A DNA stretch of 64,000 nucleotides from Glandiceps talaboti (taxonomy: Eukaryota > Hemichordata > Enteropneusta > Spengelidae): contig NC_135563.1 in NCBI RefSeq assembly GCF_964340395.1, forward strand, positions 21,722,151 to 21,786,150, written 5' to 3'. The translations under genes and the position numbers were made by a program. Positions within the stretch are counted from its first letter, which is position 1. Every line of letters starts with the position of its first letter. Positions 13,428 to 25,786 of this stretch are shown here, piece by piece. Under the pieces are notes generated by a model. The model saw nothing but the letters and a program-made list of their open reading frames with translations. It made no database searches and was not told where the DNA came from.

Positions 13428-13724
13428 ATCATATTGTCTTGTTGCGCATTTACGCAATATAAAGCGAAACAAGGTTCGAATCACATAACCTCCAGTCCTC
13501 TGTTCATTTTTTAAGGTTTATATAACTAAAACATACCTGTCATGTCTAAATTCACTACATAGTTGTGGTTCTAGTACGGTCTGTCTATAGATAATCTGGG
13601 CATAGCTGTACGGACAAAGTGTCACGAATACTATCAACGTTTAATATGACCATTAACAGTTTTAACCAAGTCGCCATTGTATTGATTCAATTTCAAAGAT
13701 TCCATAGTTCGTACGGCTATTCTC

Positions 13725-13772
13725 GGGATGGGGTGGGGGAGGGGAAGGGGTGGGGAGGGGAAGGGGTGGGGT
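13725..13772 (+). other. Guanine-run block, G-quadruplex candidate
   Basis: Eight runs of three or more G separated by 1-2 bases (gggatggggtgggggagggg and a near-duplicate). It satisfies the usual G3+N1-7 pattern twice over. The strand given is the G-rich one. Confidence 0.75.
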
Positions 13773-14194
13773 TAAACCCAATGCTACAGCATGGCGTAAA
13801 CTAATGACGAGTTGAGACGAACATAGCCCGTGAACTCTTACGGTTATTTATTAATCGTGATGAATTGAACGTCATGACTTTTCATTGAAATATAAACGAC
13901 AATTTAAATTATTCATATAACCCGGAACTATCGCAAGAGTCATCATAACTGACTTCCGTTCAATTATTGGTAATATTCTAAGGTTGTTATGCTGCTAAAT
14001 TATTAGCCTTAGGTTATAAATTTTGATTTAAAACAAAACTGTATACATGTAGTTGAAATTTCTTTGAATAAAAAAACAAACTTTTTTTGTGTGTTCTATA
14101 ATACCTCAGAGTTTCGAAGTCATGGATTGTTGGAATGAAGTGCCTTTGTTTTCATTACCTGTACATACATATGACACAGTGACTATGTTTCAAA

Positions 14195-14345
<151 letters not shown>

Positions 14346-14402
14346 ATTACGCTCTGCCACTGCGGTATAGAGCACTGTCTTAGCAGATTGATACTCACCG
14401 AG

Positions 14403-14403
<1 letters not shown>
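14346..14403. other. 58-bp unique segment with tRNA/SINE-like words
   Basis: Between the inverted repeat and the second TA tract. The word gcggtatagagcactg resembles the D-arm/A-box region of tRNA-derived elements, but no B box follows. A fragment of a tRNA-derived SINE is possible and unproven. Confidence 0.2.

Positions 14404-14464
<61 letters not shown>
14404..14464. repeat. (TA)n microsatellite, second tract
   Basis: About 30 TA units, followed by three taaca-like pentanucleotides. Confidence 0.97.
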
Positions 14465-14466
<2 letters not shown>

Positions 14467-14638
14467 CATAACATAACATTCAGATATAGTCAGGTATTAA
14501 CTAACTATGTCGAGCCTTGAATACCTTGAAAAAGAATTGTTATTCCAAATATCTGATTGCATCTATTTATTCGAACTGTCTCACTCGTTCCTTTTCCATA
14601 TATATATATATATTACGCTTACTATTAGAATAGGAGTG

Positions 14639-14912
14639 ATAAGTAGATTTTTTTACTTGTGTCTATCTAGTTCAGGTAGTTATCTTTTCCGTTGTTTTCC
14701 ATAGGATCTCTGTATTATTGGCTTCTTCTCATCAGATGCACAACCATTACAGATTGGAAGAACAGTTTTATATTGTCTTTTGAGTTGATGTCAGTCGATC
14801 GCAATTTTCGCGATTTTATTATTTTTTCCTCGAATACGTAAAAAAGGTTTAGGGCATGAAACACTAGGTGGGGGTCGGGTAACCGGAACCAAACAATTTT
14901 TTTTCTAGACCT
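14639..14912 (+). mobile_element. MITE-like family, copy 1 (left end missing)
   Basis: It shares a 37-nt identical core (14744-14780) and many flanking words (ctagttcaggtagttat, tctctgtattatt, gtcgggtaac, gaaccaaacaat) with the reverse strand of 58620-58989. The right end reads tctagacct, corresponding to the taggcct terminus of the other copy. Its left terminus is not found; a short TA tract lies there instead. No coding capacity. Confidence 0.8.
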
Positions 14913-15218
14913 CAAGGAAAATCAAGAAATATATATACATATTGTGTTTCCAATTGTATACCGTTGATTTTCCTTAAATGGAACCAAAATGGGGTACGTT
15001 TGGCGATGCAATGATAGGACGTAACATAATAAACAAAGAAGAACACATAAATAATTTAAAAATTGTGACATTCGGGCAGCTATAAGGAACGTTATTGCTA
15101 ACTGGGTGGGCTGGAGAATCTAGTGTCACAAAACGGATATTTACAAGTTCAATTTGTTTTGAGTTGCACTAAGGTTTTGATAGAATTGTTGATGTTTACT
15201 ATCGAGAGTGGTCTTATT

Positions 15219-15341
<123 letters not shown>

Positions 15342-15562
15342 TTTTTTTACTTAGAAACGATATCGATGTAGCTGACGACGAAGCCCTAGTGCCGTGTTTC
15401 TACTCAATGCCTAGAAACCAAAACACAAATATTCTCTGGGTAGCTTTAATCCCTGACGACCAATCAAACATATTTCAAGATTGTTTTCCTGTTTGTGCGA
15501 TTATTTCCAACCAAACGTTTTAGTGATATCCATACTTTCATTACATTTCCTTCTATCAGGTC

Positions 15563-15682
15563 ATGTTACAAGTATTTGTACACCAATTCGCCTTCCAGTA
15601 ACTTTGTTGTGTATTTCAACTTTTTTAAAAATACACAACAAAGTTACTGGAAGGCGAATTGGTGTACAAATACTTGTAACAT
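15563..15682. repeat. Perfect inverted repeat with 54-bp arms and 12-nt loop
   Basis: The left arm 15563-15616 (starting atgttacaagtatttgtaca) and right arm 15629-15682 are exact reverse complements over all 54 bases. The loop is caacttttttaa. No mismatch means it is recent, under conversion, or an artefact. A transcript in either direction would form a long perfect dsRNA hairpin, unlike a normal imperfect animal pre-miRNA. Confidence 0.97.
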
Positions 15683-16100
15683 TTTTTTTCTATTAATATG
15701 ATCACTCTGAACCCAATAAATACATTAGTTGAAAACATTCATTTCTATCACTTCAGTCTAAAATGAAGGTGAAAAACACATGGGTATTTACTGGAAGATG
15801 AACATTGTCTCGATCAATTTGATTTCGGCGGGAAAAGTACCTTTGACATTGAACACATAAATTTAAGAAATTGAGAGAAATAATTGTCACGATCAATTTG
15901 ATTTTGGCGGAAAAGTACCTTTGACATTTTTTCTATCAATGTGACCACTTTGACTATAAAAATGTTTGTATACTTTCGTTCAAAACAGTTATTTATATCA
16001 TCAGTCAAAAGTCAAGTTGAAAAAGTTATATACTGGAAGAAGGGCATTTTGATCAATATGATTTTGGCGGAAATGTGCTTGGAACACTGAAGAGGTTAAA
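15683..16100. repeat. Diverged tandem duplication, about 246-bp period
   Basis: Unit 1 begins near 15683 (tttctattaatatgatcact) and unit 2 near 15930 (tttctatcaatgtgaccact). Both continue through tactggaaga and gatcaattttgattttggcgg-like words. The word tttgatttcggcgggaaaag or its close variant occurs three times (near 15820, 15898, 16057). Confidence 0.75.
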
Positions 16101-18221
16101 TAACATATTAGCTTTTTTCAGATCTCGGCGCTCTAGCGATTAAATCACCCGATTTGTACGAAAGAACTGTAAGTAACGCTTTATCTGGCATCCTGGCTAC
16201 GTCATCAGCTGTGTCCACCTCCTGAAATGGTTTCTATACCGTCTGCACTTTGTATCGCCATCGAACAATCAGCTGCCATTTTGACAGCAACTTTCTACCC
16301 CGTTAAAATATCTACAAAGAGACTGTTCAAATGATTTGCTTTAACCTGAATTTCATGATATTACAAAACATCAAATACCTTTAAAACCTAATGTTAGTGC
16401 CTAATCTAAACACATTAATGGACTTAAAGGCATTGATGGCCTTATCAGACATAAATTAGTCCATTGGGGATGGCTAACATTGTCATCGTAATTGAGGATT
16501 TATTTATCTGTAATGGGTAAAACCCCCATGTGTATTGCCTTCAATATCGACTAACGACTCCATATTCGATAGCGCTGATCAGCCGATTTATTGGCACACC
16601 AATTTGACGAATGTGTAATTGGACGAGATTTACAACATTTTCGATTAGATCTGCCGTCCTCAATGTTTCTGACTTGACTCTGTGATGTACACCAATATTT
16701 TTCCTTTCAAATTCAAACGTGTACGCTTTCAGTTTGTTTTGTTTTGAGTATTAACCTATTCTACTTTTGAAATAAAATATTGTGTTTGACAAATACATTC
16801 TTTTTAAGAAATCGCCATAAATTTCATAATACAGGAAAATGAAACAGTTGATACAATTCAGGCGTAAGTTTAGAATTATAGTGTAAAATGTAGACCGTCT
16901 CAATATTCGACGTATCTTAAAATTTGTCCTTTGATAGTGTCTTCTTGGTTTTGACTTCAGGATCGATATTGTACAGTCGCCGCAGTAATAAACTGCAGTC
17001 AAATACAAGCATGAATTGTGAAAACAGTATGATATGCAGATTTCCAAACTAAAGCGGGCAAGGGTCTATGCGTTACCCAGGCTGGTTTAGTACGACGTTT
17101 TCACTGTGGACGTCTCAAATTTTATGGCAAAACTAGCCATTTGAGAACCATTTTGTGCTGACCTACACAGTATACAGTACAGATAGGTGATCGTAAATTG
17201 TTTGTTTATATCATCCGATGTTTTATCATTTCTGATTAATAATGTAATAATTCAATATAAAATGTAATATTGGAAAGCTATTATTTCCTGAGTCGTGTTA
17301 ACCGTTAATATTAGATACGCTGCCATTCTTCGCAGTAGAAACATAGCAGTTTATACAACCTATTATCTCGTTCCGATGTAATGTTTCAACAACGGTGTCC
17401 ATACATACCGAACTTCGTCAAAGGCTGCCTTTTCCTCAGCGTTCTAGCTGTGCGATAACTCCCCGACACGATAGCGTCTAGTTGACACAAAACTAACACC
17501 TTCGTGGCACGGATCGTGCGACTACGGTACGGAGCCTTGAATCGCGGCATAATATGCCATCATTGAAGGAAAACAGTCACATTCTTTCTGATCGAAATAA
17601 AAAGGTTTTTTTAACGACGGCTTTTTAATAATAAGCTACTTCATACTGAGAACGATAGAACACATGTTACGTATTTCTAATTGTTAGGTCTATGTTTTAG
17701 GAGCAATTAAAAGCAAGGATTTTCATCGTTTACCTCATTGCTTTTTGTAATTTTATACAGCGACTTAACACCAACCGATTCCACACGTTATATTTTATAA
17801 ATGACATACTAATCCTTATGTAATGATAAATTAACAATTTCAAAGTTAGAGATATCAGTAGATGTTGGTCACAGCTTTTAAATTAACACAAATTGTGATA
17901 ACCGGTGTATTTAATTGACCATGGCTATTTATTGATATCACACCAAGCTTGGGTTAATTAATCTAGCGATTAATTATCTAGAAGAGCTTATTGAAACTAA
18001 ACAAACTAAATATCCTGAATTCTCAATAAGTCTTCACGGAATAAGCTTGTAAGACATACTTGTCCTGACAGTATCTGACAAACACAATTGTATAGTTTTC
18101 ACGTGTTAAATGAATAATTAGAAATCTATTCTTAGTCTATTCTTACAACATTCATTGCATTATTTTTGTCAGATGAAATTTGCAATGAGAGCCAGCTGAC
18201 TTGAAACAAAACCGTCATCTT
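16101..18221. other. Intergenic, no gene recognised
   Basis: Unique AT-rich DNA. The longest ORF (98 codons, minus strand, 16751-17047) has no recognisable features. Confidence 0.55.
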
Positions 18222-18703
18222 GCTTAACAAAAACCTAAGTTACTAACATTGATACATTTTATCGTCTGGTTGGACAAAATGTTGCTAACATTACTACATT
18301 TTATCATCCGATTTGACAAAAGTTTTACTAACATTGCTACATTTTATATTATATATCATCCGACTTGACACAAATCTTACTAACATTGCTACATTTTATC
18401 GTCCGACTTGACACAAATCTTACTAACATTGCTACATTTTATCGTGTGGCTGCACAAAAAAACTTACTAACAATACTTCTTTTCGTCCACTGGCATGACT
18501 AAAATCTACCAGTCATGAATGTTTCTACACTTTCTTTTGTGTGAGCGATCACTATGTTAGCAGATCATCGCCAAATTATACATACTGTAACAATGTATAA
18601 ATTCATATAAAATGTAACAATTAAAATGTAAAAATTATACCTCAATTTTGTGGTGTGAGATGATAAAATGTAGCAATGTTACTAAGAATTTATTTAGCCA
18701 AAC
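18222..18703 (+). mobile_element. Satellite-bearing element, locus 1
   Basis: A direct array of about six diverged copies of the motif cttactaacattgctacatt then ttatcgtccgacttgaca (18222-18478). A non-repeat core of about 180 bp follows (agcgatcac, gatcatcgccaaattata, ctgtaacaatgtata), then a single inverted copy (gataaaatgtagcaatgtta, 18661-18703). The same order occurs at 55090-55350. No ORF. It looks like a non-autonomous transposon with a tandem-repeat end. Confidence 0.7.
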
Positions 18704-19148
18704 AAGGATTTGTTTCAACTTAACTGGTTTTCATTGTAAGTGTCTACACTTAGGTATAATTTAGGGAGTCTGGATTCTTGTTACTTTAGATTAAATTTCG
18801 GCATTCATCCTTATTTTAGGTGAAAAAATAACACAAATATGTAAATATGTAACCGAAGTAACAAATTTCGAGTTTTGATATGTATATATCTTTCAAGTTT
18901 TGCGGAAGGTACAATGCTTCTTCATACTTTTTTAATTTTTTTTTTCAATCGGTGAGCTATTTTCTTCACTTTGGATTCAAATTCGGTTTGTGAGTAGATA
19001 GGATATGCAAATGATGGGATAAAGAGATGACTTGAATGTCTATCAGTAATATCGTCCTATTTGTTCGTGAAGACAAACAACTCAGTGACCACGAGTTGTC
19101 AATGCACATTGCTTGTCGTTTTTCATGTTATAACTTGTTCATTTTATC
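18704..19148. other. Intergenic, no gene recognised
   Basis: AT-rich unique DNA; nothing identified. Confidence 0.5.
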
Positions 19149-19615
19149 AGTCGCGATATAGTATTATTTCCACCCAGAAAACTTTATCTTTTTAGCAGTC
19201 GCGATTACCCCCCCCCCCCCCCGAAAACTAAGTCTTTTTACTGAGCAGTCGCGATGTATGTATTGTTATTTTGGTGAATTCTACACACTTTGACAATGGC
19301 ATTACAATTGTTGTTTCGTTTGACTCTTTAGCAGTCATGGAATGTACGTGTACTACTATTTCAGCAAGTTGTACATTTTAGCAGTCACTGTGCTGTAAGT
19401 ATTGTCACTTTGTTCAACAAACTGTCTGTGAAACAGTCGTGGTACGTACTTGCCTATTGTTTCGGCAAACTGTATTTTTTAGCAGTCGCGATACATGCAC
19501 GTTGTTGTTTTCTTCGCAAACTGTGTCTTTTTAGGAGTCGTGTTACGTACACGTACGCATCGTTATTTCCGAAAACTGTCCCGTCATTTTATATTTAGCA
19601 GTCGTGTTACATATT
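19149..19615. repeat. Nine diverged tandem copies keyed by agcagtcgcga
   Basis: Copies start near 19149, 19194, 19245, 19331, 19380, 19433, 19483, 19534 and 19599 (spacing 45-86 bp). Each holds a (t)ttagcagtcgcgata-like word, a Tyr-rich gtac/cgtac stretch and aaactgt. One copy contains a run of 16 C (19207-19222). Confidence 0.75.
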
Positions 19616-22600
19616 CTTGCGTTTGAAGGCAATGTCTAAGTCGGGCATTCACCTTACTAAGATCCCATAGAACCAGACAAACTAAAGTTTCATTTCCAAT
19701 ATATCTTAATGCCTCATATTTAATCACAGATTCAATAACTAAAGTGACTGACAAAAATAAATAGCATTTTCTTAGATTTAGGTTCGTGTCGATATTTGAT
19801 AGTATGGCGTGCAATATTTGTTTCTCCAAGACGACACCCGTCACTGCATGTTATGATTCTACCGTCAAACCAATCATGGTGTGCAAGAAGGCCAGTTTTT
19901 AAAGGGACGACGTTCTCATATATTTATGTTTGTTATGGTAAATGATATATCGTTCTCATATAGTATAAAAGTTTAATGTTAATGACACGGAAATCTGTGT
20001 CGTGTTCATACAAAAGTAACCTTTTACTGTGCACATTACAGGGGTTATAAAACCAACCGTTGCATCGACGTTGGACGTAATAACAACATCTGGTGCTGCA
20101 CATTCAAGTCGAAAACTCAATATTATTTTTTAAAATGACAAAAATGTTGTTATATTTATTATTAATAAATTGATACTTTAAAACTCATAATTATTTGATC
20201 AAAGTAAGGTAAGGATGTGATTTTTAAACATCGCTACAGTTAAGGAAATTGTACTTGTTTGTTCAATAGGCCGAATGGGCTAAGATTTGGACTACATACG
20301 GGACATATTTTCAACTCAGACAAACACAACATTATTGATATCTGTGTAGTAGGGATAAACGTCATTTAGTGTTTGACAAATTTACCTATTTGTTGACTAA
20401 GATAGATGCTTCCTGACACTTTTAATGAGAACTTTAATTCTTTCGCATCAGCTGTAAAGATTTTGACTCGACGTTGGTTCTGTTTCCACATTAGGTAGTG
20501 GGTGTGACTTCACGGTTTAAACAAAAACAATTGACTAATAGGACAGAATTATTGGACATAGAAATGAGATCAGTGCCTTGGTGCAGTAAGTCAACGTCTG
20601 ACAATCCGTCGTTGAAACCTTCACCATCGATGTTTACGTTGAAAGCATTATTTGATTGACCGGAAAGAGATCGCCCTCGGCTTCGGAATGCGTCAAGTCG
20701 CCGACGCTCCGCTTCAGATTTCTCTCATATGTACAGCATACCATGGTTCTGTCATGCGGTTTCTTTTTACCCAATATTAACGTGTCGCATTATTTTAAGT
20801 GATATAATTGGAACATATGTGAAAGACATACTAAATCAATACTGGCATTTCTGAAATACTAATACTGAATAGAGTAAGAAAACCAACGAATGACAAATGA
20901 TATCATTTCTCATTAGATTATTGGTGATAGAATTAATCAGATGAAAAATTTCGGATCAAAATACCGTCGACTTTTATAGTGAAAGATGGCAAAATCTACA
21001 TTTGTAACACATGGAAGATTTCACTCTCAAGCACAACTAGAAGATTTCGCTTTGCCATGTCGTTTATCTGAAGGACTAAAGCTTACAAATATGGCATATT
21101 TTGTTAAATAAACCTGTGTGTTTTCTGTAATATTTGAAAAGACAATAGGAAGAGACATGTGTCAGACACGATCGAACATCGCCTATGAAATTAAATTAAT
21201 GGTAAGAGGGCGCTGTTTATTTTACTAATGATAGATCTATAACCTATCACCACGATGAGTTAAGTTCGTGTCAGGAGTGTTATCTATTTAAAATAGAGAA
21301 GTTTTCCTTCTTCCCCAATTTCAGCTATTGGCTTTTATTTACGAAACAGGTTTTTAACTGTAAATTATTCGGGAAAGATTGATTGGAGGTAGAATAGTGC
21401 CTAGTTTATGGCGATAACGCCCCTACTAATAGGATGCTCTTACAAATACAGTTTGGAGCCCGGAGGGTGAATGGGTCTGTTCGCTGTTTGCCGTCAATGG
21501 GGTTTTCTGGGAAGGTTTCAGTACAGTCTGCTTGCCTTGTCCTGTTATTCCAGTAACCGTGTTTGCCTTTTCATTGCGATAATTACCATGGCAACTCAAG
21601 TTGAACGTTATCAGGATTATAATAGAGGGATACTAGTCTAGGAGGTGGAACCACTGTTGCGACATTATGTCGTCTATCAGTACGTAAAAACAAACTTGAG
21701 TTTAAAATAGACCATTGCCAGCCACCAATGAGGAAACCCGTTATATTACGCCCACAAAACGAGCTGTTATTGTATGTGGGAATATCCAATTTTGTTGTTT
21801 GTCGGAGTAATTATTGCCTGTATGATTGTGGTCGGTGGATGATTGTTCAGACATTGTGATTTGTGTCACGAATTTATAGCAGACAATGGACAGTGTTATA
21901 AAAATCTACAAGTAAAATTGTTCGAATCTCTCTCGGCTGTATTCATAATACCCCCAGTAGCTATGTAAGTCGGATACGGTAAATGAATGGCAACAGGCAA
22001 CAAACGCGTAGTCGGGATCGTTCATGTCGTGTCGTTATCGTCTACATGTATGTATGCTACCCTTAACGAAATATAGCAATGTAATTAAATCTCCTTTGAT
22101 TTCAATACTTTTTTTTAGAAATTAACACAGAATTTGTTGTCAGTTAATTTTCGTGATTGACTTTCCTGGTAGTAATGTTAATTAACGCAAAGTAGCCAGG
22201 GATAATACAATGAAACCGCGGTGGAAGTGCTGGAGACTTTGCCATGTAGCTTCAATGAACGGACACGGATGGGCACACACAGAATGAAAAGAAGTGTCGG
22301 GACTGGCTTAGTCTCCATTACGGCTGTATTTCTGTATCAAAGCAAAGATGAAATAACAATGGGCAGTTTTTTTCAGCTCGTAAACACGTGGGAATTGTAC
22401 TGGCTTTTTCGACTATCTGTGCGTGAAAATATACATACAGTACCATACACGTAACATTTGAATGAACACCCGACGTGTTTTGTGAAACTGAAAATATACA
22501 TAGGGTATCAATCGAATCGACACTTGAAAGTACATCCCGCGGATGATGACTTTTCGTAGTTTTGCTTTCAAGTTTAGTTTTGAGTTACAGCAGCTCCTTT

Positions 22601-23013
22601 GAGACTTACAATAGCATTTGATTATTGGCAACTCAATACGGTAGCACTTCAGTCCGCAACAACGCCCGTTTCATGTTCAGTACTTTTGCTAAGGTAATGA
22701 CAGCGAGGTGCTAACTAGTATACAAAGAGAGTTGTGAAATGGGAGAGTCGGAAACAAATGACAATTGTAGTCTTGTTACAGTAAGAACATTGTATTGAAA
22801 TAAAATAAAGACACTATTATGTGATACTGACTCATTAGGAACTATATGATTATTATTATGCCTAACAGAAATTGTGAAATAACTTGACAAATTCTCACAA
22901 ATATTACTCAGATGGGTTCCTGATATGTGCTGTAACTACGAAGAAAATGTGTAAAAAGCTGATCAAGGAATGATCAAATCACGTGTAGGTTTCACTAATT
23001 AAAACAAGTCTAT

Positions 23014-23060
23014 CATATGATATGATATGATTATTGATATGTTATGATATGATATGATTG
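23014..23060. repeat. Degenerate (ATATG)n repeat
   Basis: Repeated atatgatatgatatg with interruptions. Confidence 0.8.
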
Positions 23061-24039
23061 CAATTGTGGTTAACTATAGTTATTTCTGATCTACGTCGGT
23101 TTCCAAAATTTTCGACCCACGTGAGATGTAGAAACGTGCGTTAATCTAAGCTTCAGTTCAACACACTAAAAACCTCCCATTTCATGAATGTTTCAAACAT
23201 AGTGCTGTTGGTGGAAATTCGTGTTTTCTGTCCACGCCGACGCATTATTTACCCTTTGATGAAATAAAACCGATATTCCCAAAAGCGGGCAACAAAAAAT
23301 TCCAATTGATGTGTTTCCCCGGTTTTTGTTTATAATTAAACTTGGCATTCACACCTGGACAAATATGTGACGTTTGACGGCTTCATATACACTAGGTATT
23401 TTGTACGACCGAATGTCTGATGGTGACGATAGATATATTACCATTGAGTTGTAGGTAACTGTATTCCTAAGATACATACCACTAACTTTGTGCATTCTTT
23501 GTATCTCATAGTCTTATAAGCCACGTCAACGTTTATAATCTTAAATGAATATCAAAACAGAATTTGAAACTAACAAGATAATATAAAACCATTTCTTATA
23601 TATCGTCATAACGTTTACGACCATATACGTAACATACGAGTGATAACAGGCCTGTATCAGACAGACAGGGCCATCAGCAAAGGTGTTCTGATGTATTTAA
23701 CACTAAGTTTAATACCGTGGTTGACTGGGGCAAGCAACCTTATTACACCGGTGGTATGTTATGTCATCTCTCTGCTACATTCATCGTTTAATAGGGCTAC
23801 TATTTGTATGCGTTCATCTATATTTTACGGAAAAAGCATTATTAATTCATTTTGCAAATTATTTATTCATGTTACAAATCTTTAATCTGACGTCACCAAC
23901 GAGTCTAGCTATATAGCTAAACTTATTGTTGTTTCTGGATCTTAGCGAGCGGTCATGACAGCAGAGACGAACAGGCGCAGAATTCATAAAGACTGGCTGT
24001 GTTTGATTATCAAATAAAAATCATTAACTATATCTAATA

Positions 24040-24245
24040 CTTGTTCGTCTTAATTAAACAATCTGTCGAGTCCAATTGTTAATAATTATAATCAACAAAT
24101 TAATTGCAATCAAATTGTCCTGTGGGAAGCGGCTAATAGTAAACGGAGGCATCTAGGCCGCAGCCTCACACAATAGGTTCATGTATCAAAATATCGTTTG
24201 TTAATTTCAATTAACGATCGAACTTATTAAATAAGAAGTAATGGT
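24040..24245. promoter_or_regulatory. Homeodomain-motif-dense patch downstream of Nkx6
   Basis: About 2.2 kb beyond the Nkx6 stop. TAAT/ATTA cores recur: cttaattaaac, gttaataattataatc, aaattaattgc, gctaatag, ttaatttcaattaacg. A short GC-rich stretch with aggccgcagcctc lies in the middle. The sequence is unique. In an AT-rich genome such motifs occur by chance, so this is a weak call. Confidence 0.22.
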
Positions 24246-25780
24246 CAAATTTCATTTACATTAAAAAGATACCGAGCAACCCTGTCTGGCAAAAAAAACG
24301 TGTCAGTAATGATTGAATACAGTACCACATTAACTAACAAATTAAAAAAAATCCGACATGAACTTCGATTATGCATAAACCTAACACAAAGTAAGAAAGG
24401 TGACATATGAGACATTGAAACTGCCGTGGGTCTTTGAATCTGAATATAGCTCTTTCACAATATATGGAAACCACGGTTTCTCAAATCGAGAGTCGAGGTT
24501 TCATGGAAATGAAGAGAATGCATCCTAAAATAAGCACGGTTTAGACGGACCATTCTTTTTTGGTATTTTTACAAATTCGCACAATTTGACGGTAAGTCCA
24601 TGGCGGTGTTGAGAAATTAAGGACACTGTTTTAAATACCTAGTGAAACTTGAAGTTAACGCCCAAAGTACACAAAACACACACAATATACAAACGTTACT
24701 TCCCTAAGCGAAAAACACATGCGAATTAATGATGTGGAAAAATTGAAAAGGACTTGGTTTGTGCGTTTTAGACGGTTTATGGATTCGTCATACTTATCCA
24801 TCTAGAGAATATTTCAGTCGTTGTTGCTAAACTAGATTTGACAAGGCAGAAACCGATGGTGTACATTTCAATGTATATTTCGTGACGTTGGCAAGCAAAT
24901 GGAGAAATCAACACATATAGAAAATTATAAATTATCTGTTGAAAATAATTTGATAGGTGTTACGTCCTTTACAAAATCTTAGAAGCATGAAATTATTGTG
25001 AACGTTTTCAGTGTTTGTACTGACTGTATATGATGCCAAATTGAGATTTATTTTCATCGGTTTGTTACTAAGTCAAATTTATGACAATGGCTGATAACGT
25101 TTCACTTCCTAACCTCAGCCTTCGATCCCCCCTTCCAGGAATAAAGTATCAACCCACTTCAAATAAATCGATGAACATAAAAGAAGACAATCAGTCATTT
25201 TTACAAAAGAAAATTAATTTCACTTTATTCTCTATATTTATGTATATTTCTATTCGTACAGGAAAACATGTGGTTACCGAGCTCAGTATGTGTATATTTC
25301 CCTGCTAAACGTGGCAGTTTTAATGGCGTTGCATTCAACAAAATTATAAACGGATTAAAACCATAATGATGGATTAAAGTTTTGATAACACTGCCCCGAT
25401 AAATCAGCTGAAATAGTTATTAAAGTTTCCAATCAATTCTTTCAAAGATGACTTGAGACAAATTTTAAACGGAAGTTATTGATTGTCACCATGATGTCGG
25501 GCACACCGATGACCCAGGCATGTTTAACTCGTGGACGGGGTCAGGTAGCTCGGGTTATTGTGTACAAATATGAGAAGGGCCTTATACAATATACTTGTCT
25601 CAAGCCTCCAGTCTTGTGTTCATTCTACTTATACAAATATCGGGAAATTAATCAATATCCCAGAAAAAAAATCCTTTAGTGAAATTCCAATTACTAAGAT
25701 AAACTTTTTCCTCCTTCGATTTGATTAATCCCATATTCTACAAAAAGAAGACAAATTCTTTACGGTGGTGGGCAACATTA

Positions 25781-25786
25781 TTTATT
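25781..25786 (-). terminator. Candidate poly(A) signal for Nkx6
   Basis: AATAAA on the minus strand, about 670 nt downstream of the Nkx6 stop. A nearer variant, ATTAAA on the minus strand at 26309-26314, is an alternative. Neither choice is supported by transcript data. Confidence 0.3.

Larger units (their letters stand above)
19616..25780. other. Nkx6 3' flank, no gene recognised
   Basis: Over 6 kb with no convincing exon. It contains a small GC-rich patch (20660-20725), a degenerate TATGA repeat (23014-23060) and the motif-dense patch at 24040-24245. Small ORFs (up to 86 codons) show no known domain. Confidence 0.5.

Noticed and set aside
13470-13490. GGTTCGAATC, a tRNA B-box-like word
   Set aside because: No A box, acceptor stem or anticodon arm can be built around it.
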